From the NCBI GenBank assembly GCA_905235325.1, contig CAJOLE010000017.1:1-64000 (forward strand): DNA of 64,000 nucleotides, written 5' to 3'. Shown here one piece after another: positions 39,526 to 49,222 of the stretch; position 1 is the first letter of the stretch, and every line of letters begins with the position of its first letter. Both the position numbers and the translations under genes were made by a program. The notes under the pieces are model-generated. The model searched no databases and had not been told where the DNA came from. It saw only the letters and a program-made list of their open reading frames with translations. The stretch is from an uncultured Prevotella sp. (GTDB taxonomy: Bacteria > Bacteroidota > Bacteroidia > Bacteroidales > Bacteroidaceae).

Positions 39526-41009
39526 TGAAGAAACTTTTCCTTTTGATGGTTGTGGCCCTCGTGGCCGCCGGTGCTTGGGCTCAGCCGAAGCGTGAAATGC
39601 GAGGAGCATGGATTCAGTGTGTGAACGGGCAGTTCCAGGGTATGGGAACGGCGAAGATGCAGCAGACGCTCATCTACCAGCTGGACGAACTGCAGAAGGA
39701 CGGTGTCAACACCATTATTTTCCAGGTGCGCCCAGAGTGTGACGCCCTCTACGAGAGCAGACTCGAACCCTGGAGCCGCTTCCTGACGGGCACTCAGGGC
39801 AAGGCACCGTCGCCTTACTGGGACCCGCTTGCCTGGATGATCAGCCAGTGTCATGCCCGTGGCATGGAACTGCACGCCTGGATCAATCCCTACCGTGCCC
39901 GTACGAAGAGCACTACCATGCTGGCCTCCAACCATATCAAGGTGCGCAAGCCCCAGAACTGCTTTGAGTATGACGGCCTGACCATCCTTAACCCTGGCAT
40001 CCCCGAGAACCGCGACTACATCTGCGAGGTGGCCCGCGACATTGTTACCCGCTACGATGTTGACGGCATCCACATGGACGACTATTTCTATCCCTATCCG
40101 GCAGCAGGCCAGACTATTTCCGACGAAGTCCAGTTCCGCCAGTACAACAACGGCATCCGCGACCTGGGCGACTGGCGGCGCTATAATGTAAACCTCTTCA
40201 TCGAGCAGTTCTACGAGACTGTCCATAAGGCCAAGCCCTGGGTCAAGGTGGGCATTTCGCCCTTCGGCATCTACCGTAACCGCGCGAGCAGTGGAATTGG
40301 CAGCAACACCAACGGACTGCAGAACTATGACGACCTTTACGCTGACGTACTGTTGTGGATTAACAATGGATGGCTTGACTACTGCGTGCCGCAGATATAC
40401 TGGGAGATAGGCCACAAGGCGGCCGACTACGACACCCTGATACGCTGGTGGAACCAGTATGCAGGCGAGCGCCCGCTCATCATCGGCGAGGACGTCGAGC
40501 GCACTGTCAAGGCGGCCGACCTTTCGAACCCCTCGCAGAACCAGATGAACGCCAAGTTCCGCCTTCACCAGCAGATGAAGAACGTGAAAGGTACGGTCCT
40601 CTGGTATGCCAAGGCGGCTGTCGACAATGTGGGCAATTACGGTACGGCGCTCCGCGACTACTACTGGCGGTCGCCTGTCCTTCAGCCCGACATGAGCTTC
40701 ATCAGCAAGAAGACCACCGGCAAGGTGCGCAAGCTGAAACCCGTCTGGACCAGCGACGGCTATATGCTCTTCTGGACAGCTCCGAAGGGCAAGGAGTGGC
40801 ACAACACGGCTGTCAGCTACGTCGTCTACCGTTTTGCCAAAGGCCAGAAGCAGGACATCGACAATGCCTCGAAGATTGTGGCTGTCACGCAGAACACCTT
40901 CTGCCAGCTGCCATACGTCAAGGGTAAGGATAAGTACACGTACTATGTAACGGCGCTTAACCGCCTGCATAATGAATCGAAGCCGCGTAAGAAGAACGTG
41001 AAACTGTAG
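39522..41009 (+). CDS. Family 10 glycosylhydrolase (GHL10/DUF187-like)
   Basis: REMRGAWIQ, GVNTIIFQVRPECDALY, DGIHMDDYFYPYP. Confidence 0.88.
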   Translation: MMKKLFLLMVVALVAAGAWAQPKREMRGAWIQCVNGQFQGMGTAKMQQTLIYQLDELQKDGVNTIIFQVRPECDALYESRLEPWSRFLTGTQGKAPSPYWDPLAWMISQCHARGMELHAWINPYRARTKSTTMLASNHIKVRKPQNCFEYDGLTILNPGIPENRDYICEVARDIVTRYDVDGIHMDDYFYPYPAAGQTISDEVQFRQYNNGIRDLGDWRRYNVNLFIEQFYETVHKAKPWVKVGISPFGIYRNRASSGIGSNTNGLQNYDDLYADVLLWINNGWLDYCVPQIYWEIGHKAADYDTLIRWWNQYAGERPLIIGEDVERTVKAADLSNPSQNQMNAKFRLHQQMKNVKGTVLWYAKAAVDNVGNYGTALRDYYWRSPVLQPDMSFISKKTTGKVRKLKPVWTSDGYMLFWTAPKGKEWHNTAVSYVVYRFAKGQKQDIDNASKIVAVTQNTFCQLPYVKGKDKYTYYVTALNRLHNESKPRKKNVKL

Positions 41010-41599
41010 TGAGACACTTCCTGACCATAGCTATCCTCCTGCTGACGGCCGTCGGCTGTAAGGCGCAGACAGCCCAGCAATGGCGCGACTCGCTGGCCGT
41101 GCTGAACCGCATGATTGAGCAGCAGCCCGGCTCGACGGACTTGCGACTCAGGAAGGCGGCGGTGAACATTGAACTTGAGCAATGGGAGTATGCCGTCGAG
41201 GAGTACGGGCGTGTGCTCGCCCTTGACGACGGCAATCCGGCAGCACTCTACTTCAGAGCATACGCCAATGTCCACCTGCGACAGTATTCACTCGCACGTG
41301 CTGACTATGAAAAACTGCTCACTCTGCTGCCGTTCCACATGGAGGCACGGCTCGGACTGGCTGCGGTCTATGAGCGGATGGCCCGCTGGAGCAATGCTGC
41401 CGACGAGTACAACCTGCTGGTCGAGATGTTCCCCGACTCTGCGGTCTGCTATGCCGCCCGGGCAGCCTTTGAGGTGTCGCGGAAGCAGTACGAGCTGGCC
41501 GTCTTCGACCTGGAGCAGGCCGTCAGGCTCTCCCCCCAGGATGTTTCCTACCGGGCTTCGCTGGTCGATGTGCGCAGGAGACTCAGGCGTGGCCGCTGA
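41009..41599 (+). CDS. Tetratricopeptide-repeat secreted protein
   Basis: GTG start in TAGTG overlap; signal peptide; TPR-like repeats. Confidence 0.75.
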   Translation: MRHFLTIAILLLTAVGCKAQTAQQWRDSLAVLNRMIEQQPGSTDLRLRKAAVNIELEQWEYAVEEYGRVLALDDGNPAALYFRAYANVHLRQYSLARADYEKLLTLLPFHMEARLGLAAVYERMARWSNAADEYNLLVEMFPDSAVCYAARAAFEVSRKQYELAVFDLEQAVRLSPQDVSYRASLVDVRRRLRRGR

Positions 41600-42772
41600 C
41601 TACAGCCTGATGCCTATCGAGGCATTGACATACCAGTCGTTCAGTCGGCCGCTGATTTCGTCGGTCTTGTACCGGAAGTTTAAGAACTGCCCGTAGGCAT
41701 TGAGGAAGATATGGTCGTTCCACTCGTATGTTACCGACAGGCGGGTGTCGACGTTCAGCTTCAAGTTCGAGTTCCTGATCTCCTCGGCATTCTCGGTTGA
41801 CGGTCTGAGGCGGTAGTCGTCTTCGTCGAGCTCATCGATAACGTCCATACCTTTCGTGTATATCAGGTCCTTCAGGTTCGAGTCGTAGCGCCACATCTTG
41901 TAGCGGTTACAGAACGTAAGCATGGGGATGGCCATGCCGCTGATGAGCAAGCCTCGGGCCGGCACCCAGTTGTAGATATAGCCCAGCCCCACGCTTGCCT
42001 GCCAGGACTTGATGCGGCCTATGTCGTTCAAGAACAGGATGAGGTCGGCATTGATGTCCTTGTCGTATGCCGTCGTTGAGTGGAAATACATGGCACCGGC
42101 CATCAACGAGCCGGCCGAACGTTTCTGAATGACACTCTGGTCGTAGGCAGCGGCATACGAACATTTCGTGCCGTTGAAGAGGTAGAAGCCGTCAAGGAAG
42201 ATGGCGCGTGTCTTGATGGGGCTGCCCAGTTGTGTCTCTTCGGAAAAAGAGAAGGGCGTGTAGACGAAATCGCCTTCGTCCGTGATGTCGGATAAGGCAT
42301 TGCCGGTAAAGGTCAGTCTCGGATGGTCGTTGTCGAACCAATGGATGCGCATGTTCACGCCATACCGGCCTCCCGTAGCTCCGAGCGACAGGATACGGCC
42401 GTTGTCGCCTCCGATGTTCCACGAATAGCCGAGCCCGTAGCCCCGATAGCCTGCCCATAGGCCGGCATAGGTGGCAGGGTCAGTCTTTATGCGGGGCTCC
42501 CATGTCATGTCGCCCTGCATGAAGATGAACATCTTCTCGGCATTGTGCAGAGTAGACGTTATCTTCAGGTCCGACTGGTTGATATTACCTTTCAGCAGAA
42601 GCTGCCAGGGTTTCACGGGTGCATCGATATAGCGACGGTCAACGCCGCTTACCGACATGGAGTCAAGAAACGTACCGACTTTCTTGGCAATGCCGGCTAA
42701 TCCGTCGCCGCCGGCCGATGCTGTCGGCGACAGAGCAATGGCTGCTGCAATGAGCAGGAGTATCTTCTTCAT
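41600..42772 (-). CDS. DUF4421-like outer membrane protein
   Basis: Signal peptide; DRRYIDAPVKPWQLLLKGNINQSDLKI; beta-rich C-terminus. Confidence 0.7.
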   Translation of the reverse strand: MKKILLLIAAAIALSPTASAGGDGLAGIAKKVGTFLDSMSVSGVDRRYIDAPVKPWQLLLKGNINQSDLKITSTLHNAEKMFIFMQGDMTWEPRIKTDPATYAGLWAGYRGYGLGYSWNIGGDNGRILSLGATGGRYGVNMRIHWFDNDHPRLTFTGNALSDITDEGDFVYTPFSFSEETQLGSPIKTRAIFLDGFYLFNGTKCSYAAAYDQSVIQKRSAGSLMAGAMYFHSTTAYDKDINADLILFLNDIGRIKSWQASVGLGYIYNWVPARGLLISGMAIPMLTFCNRYKMWRYDSNLKDLIYTKGMDVIDELDEDDYRLRPSTENAEEIRNSNLKLNVDTRLSVTYEWNDHIFLNAYGQFLNFRYKTDEISGRLNDWYVNASIGIRL

Positions 42773-45700
42773 TTCTGCTTTTCCTTTTCTTTGTCTTTTA
42801 TTCCGAAGAAGTCGCGCAGTCCGTTGAAGTCCTTCTTCATGATGATGCCGACACCCTGAGTGTTCAGGCTGCTGCGGGTGAAGTAGCGGTCGTTGGTCTG
42901 GTTATACACCTTCAGGGCGAGGTTGCCGTTTGACTGCAGCAGGTAGCGGATGTCGAAGTCGCCGATGAACGACGGGGTGGCCTGTGTGGCATTGTCGCGG
43001 TAGCCGAACTGTCCGTTGACGAGCAGCCGGTTGTCGAGCATCCGTCCTGCTACGGTGCCCTCGTATTCGGCGTTGTTCCAGCCTTCTGTTCCCGTAGCAA
43101 TGTTGGCGCCGAAGTTCCAGGAGTCGTTGCCGATGACCTGGTTCAGCACGTTGTTAATCTGTGTGGAGAGCGTACCCGAGAGGAACGACTGCATGGCGAG
43201 AGTCGTCTGGTCGGGCTGTCCGGGCTGCTGGTCGGCGTTGTTCTGTCCGAGGGTGTAGAAGCGTCCGATACCCAGCAGGTAGAGCACCTGCTGGTTCATC
43301 TCCTGTTGTGAGGAGAGCAGCGAGCGTACCATCTGCTTCTCGTCGGCGTTGACGGTTGGCATGTCGAGGTCGAATGTCACTTGTGGCGCTGAAGGCTGTC
43401 CGCTGATGTTCATCAGGCAGTTCACGCGGATGGTGTTCGACGAGAAAGAGTTGCCGAGCTGCAGGTCGGAGAGCGAGACGCCGTTGACGGTGTAGAGTGC
43501 CTGCAGGTTGAGGGCAGCGGCGTATGGGTCGCCGCCGAAGACGATGGTTCCGCCGGGTTGGAACTGGAACTTCTTGTTGATGATGTTCTGAATGGTAACG
43601 TCGTAGGTGCCGTGGTCGACGGTATAGGTGCCCTGCATCTCGAACGTACCTTTATTATAATAGGTGGCCTGCAGTGTGCCGGAACCGTTCAGGGTGATGT
43701 AGTCGCCTGTCTTGGCATCCATCAGCAGGCGCAGGGTTCCCTCCGGCGTGGCGTTGACGAGGAAGTTCATGTAGATGTTCGACGACTGCTCCTGCGGCGC
43801 CTGTTCGGCCGACCGCGACTGTTGCGTGTCGGGCAACTTCCACGTGATAAAGCCCTGATCGCTGATACCGTCGTTCTGGTCGGCGTTATAGACAAAGGTA
43901 CTGCCGTCGAGAGGGGTGACGTTGCAGTCGATGTGTACGTCGTTGCCGCGCATGGAGATGTCGACGTCGCCTGAGGCGAAGACGGTGCCGTAGAACGAGT
44001 CCTCGCCAAAGTCGCTGAAGTCGTAGCCTAAGAGGCGGTCAGTGCTGACGTGCAGGTCGAGGCTCAGGTTGGTGAGGTCCTCGTGGTGAACGGCTCCCGA
44101 GAGGTAGCCCACGCCTTCGTGCTTGTCGTAGATGCGCAGGCTGTCGATCAGAATCTCATTGTAGACGAACGTCAGGCTGTCGTTGCGCAGGGTGTAGGTG
44201 GTGTTGAGCGGCGTGATGGTGGCTTGTCCGTCGATGCGCAGTCCGCCTGTCAGGTTGATGGCGTCAAGCGGTCCGGCCAGCCTCATGTTGCCGCTTGCGT
44301 GCCCGGTGATTTCCGAGATGAACGACTTTGTGAACGAGTGCATGAAGTCGAGGTAGGTGCCGTGGGCCGCGATGCCGAGGTCAATGTACTCCCTCTCCGG
44401 CGACACGTAGCCGTTGATGTAGGTCGTGGCCTCCGGCCCGTCGTAAGCTGTGGCGCTGATGTCTATCTGTTGCTCCTGCTTGTTCCAGCCGACGTGGGCG
44501 GTGAGCGTTCCCATCCGCCCCTCCTGGAACTTGAAGTCGCCGACTGTCAGGTCAGCGTAGGCTTCGGGGGTGTCGAACACGGAGGTCAGGCAGGCTCTGC
44601 CGGAAGCCTTGCCGGCGAACGTCACGGCATCGAAGCCCACGAGGTCGAGGATATAGGCCACTTCGACGCCCTTCAGACTGACGTTTACCGAGTCCGTCTT
44701 CAGTCTCGATGCGGTGCCGTCGGCCGTGATGTACTGTTCGTTGTTGTGGACTGCGAAGTGGTCGATGAGTAAGCGGTCAGTGGAGTAGAGAATGTCGGAA
44801 GGCTCTACCTGCCATGTGGAGTTGTCGATGACGATGACGGAGGGCAGGATGCTGACCTGCGCCTCGGGCTTGCCGACGATGTTCTTGTAGAGGTGCGAGC
44901 TGATGTTGAGCGTACCGCTCAGCGGCTTGAGTGTTTCCTCGTTCCCTTTTCCGTCAGCGTTCCCGTTGTCCCACGTCAGGGCCAGCTCGAGGTTGTTGTC
45001 GGCGGCATGGCCGTCGGCCTTGATGTCGTAGCCCTTCCCCTCGTCGCCCATCGTGCTGATTGAGGCGTTGACGAAGAGAGAGTCGCTGGGCGTGGTGATG
45101 TGGACGATGCCGTTCTTGTAGCGACTGTCGTTGAAGACGAAGTCCGGTGCGTCGAGGTCGATGCTGATGTGCTTGTTGCGGTCGTTGATGGTGGCCTCTA
45201 ACCGCACAGGCTGGTTGATGTCGAGGCCGACGCCGAGCAGCTTCTGCAGCCAGTCAGCCTTCCCCACGGCCATCTTCAGGCTGAAATTGTTGTACGACGG
45301 ACGGTAGGGCGGCAGGTCGGGCAGGGTGGGGAGCCTTGCGCCGATGGCGTTGGCAACGCTCTGTGCCAGCGTGGCATAGTCGAACTCGCCTGCGAGTTCA
45401 GCATGGGCAAAGTCGCTGTTCAGGGTCACGAAGTGGCGCCCCTCGTCGAAGCCCGACTCTATGCGCAGGTATTCCAGGTTGTAGTCCTTCTCCGGCAGAC
45501 TGAAATCGTGCAGGCTGACCACGCCGACGACATCGTTGAGGGTGGTGGCCTTCAGGTCGAGTTCAGCACGTGCCGACACCTTGGGGTCGGCTATTTGCAG
45601 CCAGCCCGTCAGCTGGTTGGTGGCGTAGGTGGCATCGAGGTTGATGTTCGAGTAGCTCGTGCCGTCGTATTCAATCTTGCCGATGTTGCCCTTGGCGGCT

Positions 45701-47055
45701 ATCTGCTTGCCTATGATGCCGTTCACCTCAACACCCAAGGCCACGTTGCCTATCTTGTCGTTGCCTGTCAGCCGACCGATGTCTACGCCGTCGGTGCTGA
45801 TGTTGCCGGCTATCTGCTTGTCTTCCCTCAGCTGCAGTTCGGCTTCGGCCCGGCCCAAGTCGGTCTGGATGTCGGCCTGTGTATAGATGGTTCCCTGAGC
45901 ATCGCCGAGGAACGAGCCTGCCAGCTTGACGTCGCCTAACCGCAGCACCAAGTCGGGCAGTCCGACGACGTTCTTCGACAGGAAGTCAAGCGTCTCGGAG
46001 GCCACCGTCAGGTGCTCTACTTGTAGTTGCCAGGTGTCGTGTCTACGGTTCCCGTTCTCGTCCCCGTTCCCGTTTCCGTCCTTTTGGTAGTAGCCGTTCG
46101 CCTCGAGGCTGATGTCGCCCTTGTCTGAGAGTGCCTGCAGCCGGCCGATGTCGAGCCTTCCCTGCTGGTAAGTGAAGTCGGTGGACAGTCCGATGGTGTG
46201 CTGGTAGTTCTTCAGCTTGGGGTGCAGACTTCTGAAGTCGGAGGGCGTGATGCGGCTGCGGTCGATGGCCCCCTTCAGCTGCAACGACTCGATGAGACGT
46301 TCGGAATCGTAGGAGGCCGTGACGCTGTCCATCAGGATTTCTGTACTCGGTAGTTGCAGTTGAAACTGCTGCAGGTTTGCGCCGCGATGATTGGCTGTGA
46401 GGAGGAACGACAGCCGACGGATGTTCAGCCCCGACTGCTCGACACAGGTGAAGCGCTTGACGTTGATGTTCAGACTGTCGTCCTTGAGGGACTTGAGGTT
46501 TATGTGTCCGCTAATGCCGGACACAAAAATATGGTACGGGTTAAACCGTTTCGGGGTCGGCGCTTCGTCCCACTGGTCGTAGGTGATGGAAGAGTTGCGC
46601 ACGATAAAGGAGTTGATACGCAGGTCGAGGGGCGTCTGGTTGGTCGTGTCTTTCGAAGCAAGCGAGTCGAGCACGAACTGGAAGTTGGCGGGAGCGTCGG
46701 CCGTTGGGCGCGACAGTTGCAACCGGGCTCCCAGCAGTTGTGCCGACGATACCGAGATGCGCTTGAGGGCCAGCGGAGCCAGGTCGACCTTGGCCGTCAG
46801 CCGCGCCACCTTAACCATCGGGTGGCGCTGCTGGTCGAGGATGGTCACGTCGTCAAGAATCAGGCGGTTCAGGAACCCCAGGTCCACCCGTCCGACGCTC
46901 ACCTCCGTGCCCAGCTGTTCGCCAAGCACTCCAGCCACCTTGCTGCCAGCCCAGTCCTGAACGGCGGGCAGCCGCAGGGCAACCATCAGCGATGTAACGA
47001 GTGCAAGGAGACCCCACACCAACCAGCTGACCAGTTTCCTAACCGTCTTCATCAT
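42769..47055 (-). CDS. tamB: Translocation/assembly module TamB-like protein
   Basis: Single N-terminal TM, very long beta-repeat protein, C-terminal VNCLMNISGQPSAPQVTFDLDMP...DISYLL region typical of TamB. Confidence 0.88.
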   Translation of the reverse strand: MMKTVRKLVSWLVWGLLALVTSLMVALRLPAVQDWAGSKVAGVLGEQLGTEVSVGRVDLGFLNRLILDDVTILDQQRHPMVKVARLTAKVDLAPLALKRISVSSAQLLGARLQLSRPTADAPANFQFVLDSLASKDTTNQTPLDLRINSFIVRNSSITYDQWDEAPTPKRFNPYHIFVSGISGHINLKSLKDDSLNINVKRFTCVEQSGLNIRRLSFLLTANHRGANLQQFQLQLPSTEILMDSVTASYDSERLIESLQLKGAIDRSRITPSDFRSLHPKLKNYQHTIGLSTDFTYQQGRLDIGRLQALSDKGDISLEANGYYQKDGNGNGDENGNRRHDTWQLQVEHLTVASETLDFLSKNVVGLPDLVLRLGDVKLAGSFLGDAQGTIYTQADIQTDLGRAEAELQLREDKQIAGNISTDGVDIGRLTGNDKIGNVALGVEVNGIIGKQIAAKGNIGKIEYDGTSYSNINLDATYATNQLTGWLQIADPKVSARAELDLKATTLNDVVGVVSLHDFSLPEKDYNLEYLRIESGFDEGRHFVTLNSDFAHAELAGEFDYATLAQSVANAIGARLPTLPDLPPYRPSYNNFSLKMAVGKADWLQKLLGVGLDINQPVRLEATINDRNKHISIDLDAPDFVFNDSRYKNGIVHITTPSDSLFVNASISTMGDEGKGYDIKADGHAADNNLELALTWDNGNADGKGNEETLKPLSGTLNISSHLYKNIVGKPEAQVSILPSVIVIDNSTWQVEPSDILYSTDRLLIDHFAVHNNEQYITADGTASRLKTDSVNVSLKGVEVAYILDLVGFDAVTFAGKASGRACLTSVFDTPEAYADLTVGDFKFQEGRMGTLTAHVGWNKQEQQIDISATAYDGPEATTYINGYVSPEREYIDLGIAAHGTYLDFMHSFTKSFISEITGHASGNMRLAGPLDAINLTGGLRIDGQATITPLNTTYTLRNDSLTFVYNEILIDSLRIYDKHEGVGYLSGAVHHEDLTNLSLDLHVSTDRLLGYDFSDFGEDSFYGTVFASGDVDISMRGNDVHIDCNVTPLDGSTFVYNADQNDGISDQGFITWKLPDTQQSRSAEQAPQEQSSNIYMNFLVNATPEGTLRLLMDAKTGDYITLNGSGTLQATYYNKGTFEMQGTYTVDHGTYDVTIQNIINKKFQFQPGGTIVFGGDPYAAALNLQALYTVNGVSLSDLQLGNSFSSNTIRVNCLMNISGQPSAPQVTFDLDMPTVNADEKQMVRSLLSSQQEMNQQVLYLLGIGRFYTLGQNNADQQPGQPDQTTLAMQSFLSGTLSTQINNVLNQVIGNDSWNFGANIATGTEGWNNAEYEGTVAGRMLDNRLLVNGQFGYRDNATQATPSFIGDFDIRYLLQSNGNLALKVYNQTNDRYFTRSSLNTQGVGIIMKKDFNGLRDFFGIKDKEKEKQK

Positions 47056-47181
47056 AATTTTTCCGTTGCAAAGGTACGAAATAATCCTGACACGCAAAAC
47101 ATTTCTCGCAAACAATCTTATTTATTTCCATGTTTTAACGCGCGCTACCCCTTTGGACTGAGCGCCCGCTGTCGTTTCCGT

Positions 47182-47516
47182 TTGCAGGGTGTCAGGGTGA
47201 CACAACGCCGATGAACAGAGGGCGTGCAGCCTGTTTCGGAGGGTGTCACGGGTGACACGAGGGTGACACACTGCTTGTAAATTCTCGAGAGAATTTGGCT
47301 GATAACCGGATTCCGACCGCCGGTTTCCCGCCCCCTTGGCTCAGATTCTCGAGAGTATTTAGGAAGTAAAAAACCTGCCGGATTGAAGTCATTGACCAAC
47401 GCCGTCAGTTGTGTCACCCTCGTGTCACCCTGTGACACCCTTTTTGGAGGGTGACACGGCGTGCAACTGTCTGATAGACCGCACCTTAACGCGATATGTG
47501 ACACCGTGACACCCTA
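47182..47516. repeat. ~350-bp structured dispersed repeat, copy B (inverted relative to copy A)
   Basis: Reverse complement aligns along its length with 4423..4782, including both CTCGAGA hairpins and the GTGTCACCC arrays. Confidence 0.85.
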
Positions 47517-47530
47517 TGAACGAAAACATC

Positions 47531-47604
47531 CCCCCTCCAACCTCCCCCGAGGGGGAGGCTACCAGCGCGGAGAAAGCCTCCCCCTCGGGGAGGTTGGAGG
47601 GGGT
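47531..47604. repeat. Palindromic element, TCCAACCTCCCC subtype
   Basis: CCCCCTCCAACCTCCCCCGAGGGGGAGGCT / AGCCTCCCCCTCGGGGAGGTTGGAGGGGG, one-base mismatch between arms. Confidence 0.85.
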
Positions 47605-47874
47605 CCTTTTCGCGTTTAGTTGTCAGTTAGAGTTAGCAAAACACGGCCGTTCGCCGATGTCGGGCTTGAAAATTAGTGTAAAAATTCGGGGTCGGGTGAA
47701 TTTTTCGTCGGCAAAGGTTCGGCTTTTCGATAAAAATTGCTAAATTTGCAGTCGCAAAATGTGCGCAGGTGTCTCGCCTGCGGCAGTTGCGGGTATGCCA
47801 CCCGCGAATAACTGTCAGTTATATTGAAGTCACTTAACGTTAGCAGTTCAATTCAAAAAACATATATTTATCAG

Positions 47875-49218
47875 ATGGCAAATGTAATCAAGTTACGCAA
47901 GGGCCTGGACATTCATCTTCAGGGGCGTGCCGAGGAGCAGAAGATCCAGCTGAAGCCGGGCGGGCACTACGCACTTGTGCCCGACGACTTCGAGGGGGTC
48001 ACTCCGAAGGTGGTAGTCCGCGAGGGCGACAAGGTCAAGGCCGGGGATGCGCTGTTTGTCAACAAGCAGTATCCCGAAGTGAAGTTTGCCTCGCCCGTCA
48101 GCGGCACCGTCCGCGAGGTGGTGCGGGGCGAGCGACGTAAGGTGCTCTCCATCAGGGTGGATGCTGACGCGCAGCAGGAGTATGCAGACTTCGGCAAGCG
48201 CAACCCGGGCAGTCTCTCCGGCGAGCAAGTCATCAACGCATTGCTGGAGGCTGGGCTCTTCGGCTACATCTGTCAGTTGCCGTATGCCGTGTCGGCCAGT
48301 CCGTCAGTCAAGCCGAAGGCGATTTTCGTCTCCGCCCTGCGCGACAAGCCGCTGGCCGCCGACTTCGAGTTTGAGGTGAAAGGCCAGGAGGAGGACTTCC
48401 AGGCCGGACTTACCGCACTGTCGAAGATTGCGAAGACCTATCTGGGCGTGGGCCCAGGGTCGGGGCTGACAGGCGTGAAGGACGTCGAGGTGAACATCTT
48501 CGACGGTCCGTGCCCGGCAGGCAACGTCGGCGTGCAGGTGAACAACATTGCCCCGGTGAACAAGGGCGAGGTGGTGTGGACCGTCGGCGACCCGACGGTG
48601 GTGCTCTTCATCGGCCGCCTGTTCAATACGGGCAAGGTGAACCTGACGCGCACGGTAGCCCTCTGCGGCTCCGAGGTGAAGTCGCCGGCATACGCTGATA
48701 TGCTGGTGGGCGAGGAACTGGAGCCGCTGCTCGCAGGCAGATACGATGCCGGGCGGAGCGTCCGCATCATCAACGGCAACGTGCTGACGGGCCGCCCGAC
48801 GACGAAGGACGGCTATCTGGGGGCTCACTCCAGCGAGATTACCGTCATCCCGGAGGGCAGCGATGCCGACGAGCTGCTGGGCTGGATCATGCCGCGCCTG
48901 AAGCAGTTCTCCGTGAACCGCAGCTACTTCTCGTGGCTGCTGGGCAAGAAACAGTATGCACTGGATGCCCGCGTGAAGGGCGGCGAGCGCCGGATCATCA
49001 TGAGCGGCGAGTACGACCGCGTGCTGCCGATGGACATCTACGGCGAATACCTCATCAAGGCCATCATTACCGGCGACATCGACCGTCAGGAGGCTCTCGG
49101 CATCTACGAGGTCAGTCCCGAGGACTTTGCGCTGGCGGAGTTCGTCGACAGCTCGAAGCTGGAACTGCAGCGCATCGTGCGTGAAGGGCTGAACATTTTA
49201 CGTAAAGAAAACGCATAA
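47875..49218 (+). CDS. nqrA: Na+-translocating NADH:quinone reductase subunit A
   Basis: IKLRKGLDIHLQGRAE; first gene of a complete nqrABCDEF order. Confidence 0.94.
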   Translation: MANVIKLRKGLDIHLQGRAEEQKIQLKPGGHYALVPDDFEGVTPKVVVREGDKVKAGDALFVNKQYPEVKFASPVSGTVREVVRGERRKVLSIRVDADAQQEYADFGKRNPGSLSGEQVINALLEAGLFGYICQLPYAVSASPSVKPKAIFVSALRDKPLAADFEFEVKGQEEDFQAGLTALSKIAKTYLGVGPGSGLTGVKDVEVNIFDGPCPAGNVGVQVNNIAPVNKGEVVWTVGDPTVVLFIGRLFNTGKVNLTRTVALCGSEVKSPAYADMLVGEELEPLLAGRYDAGRSVRIINGNVLTGRPTTKDGYLGAHSSEITVIPEGSDADELLGWIMPRLKQFSVNRSYFSWLLGKKQYALDARVKGGERRIIMSGEYDRVLPMDIYGEYLIKAIITGDIDRQEALGIYEVSPEDFALAEFVDSSKLELQRIVREGLNILRKENA

Positions 49219-49222
49219 GACT

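Noticed and set aside
39510-40970. 486-aa antisense ORF opposite the GHL10 gene
   Set aside because: Shadow ORF without recognisable motifs.
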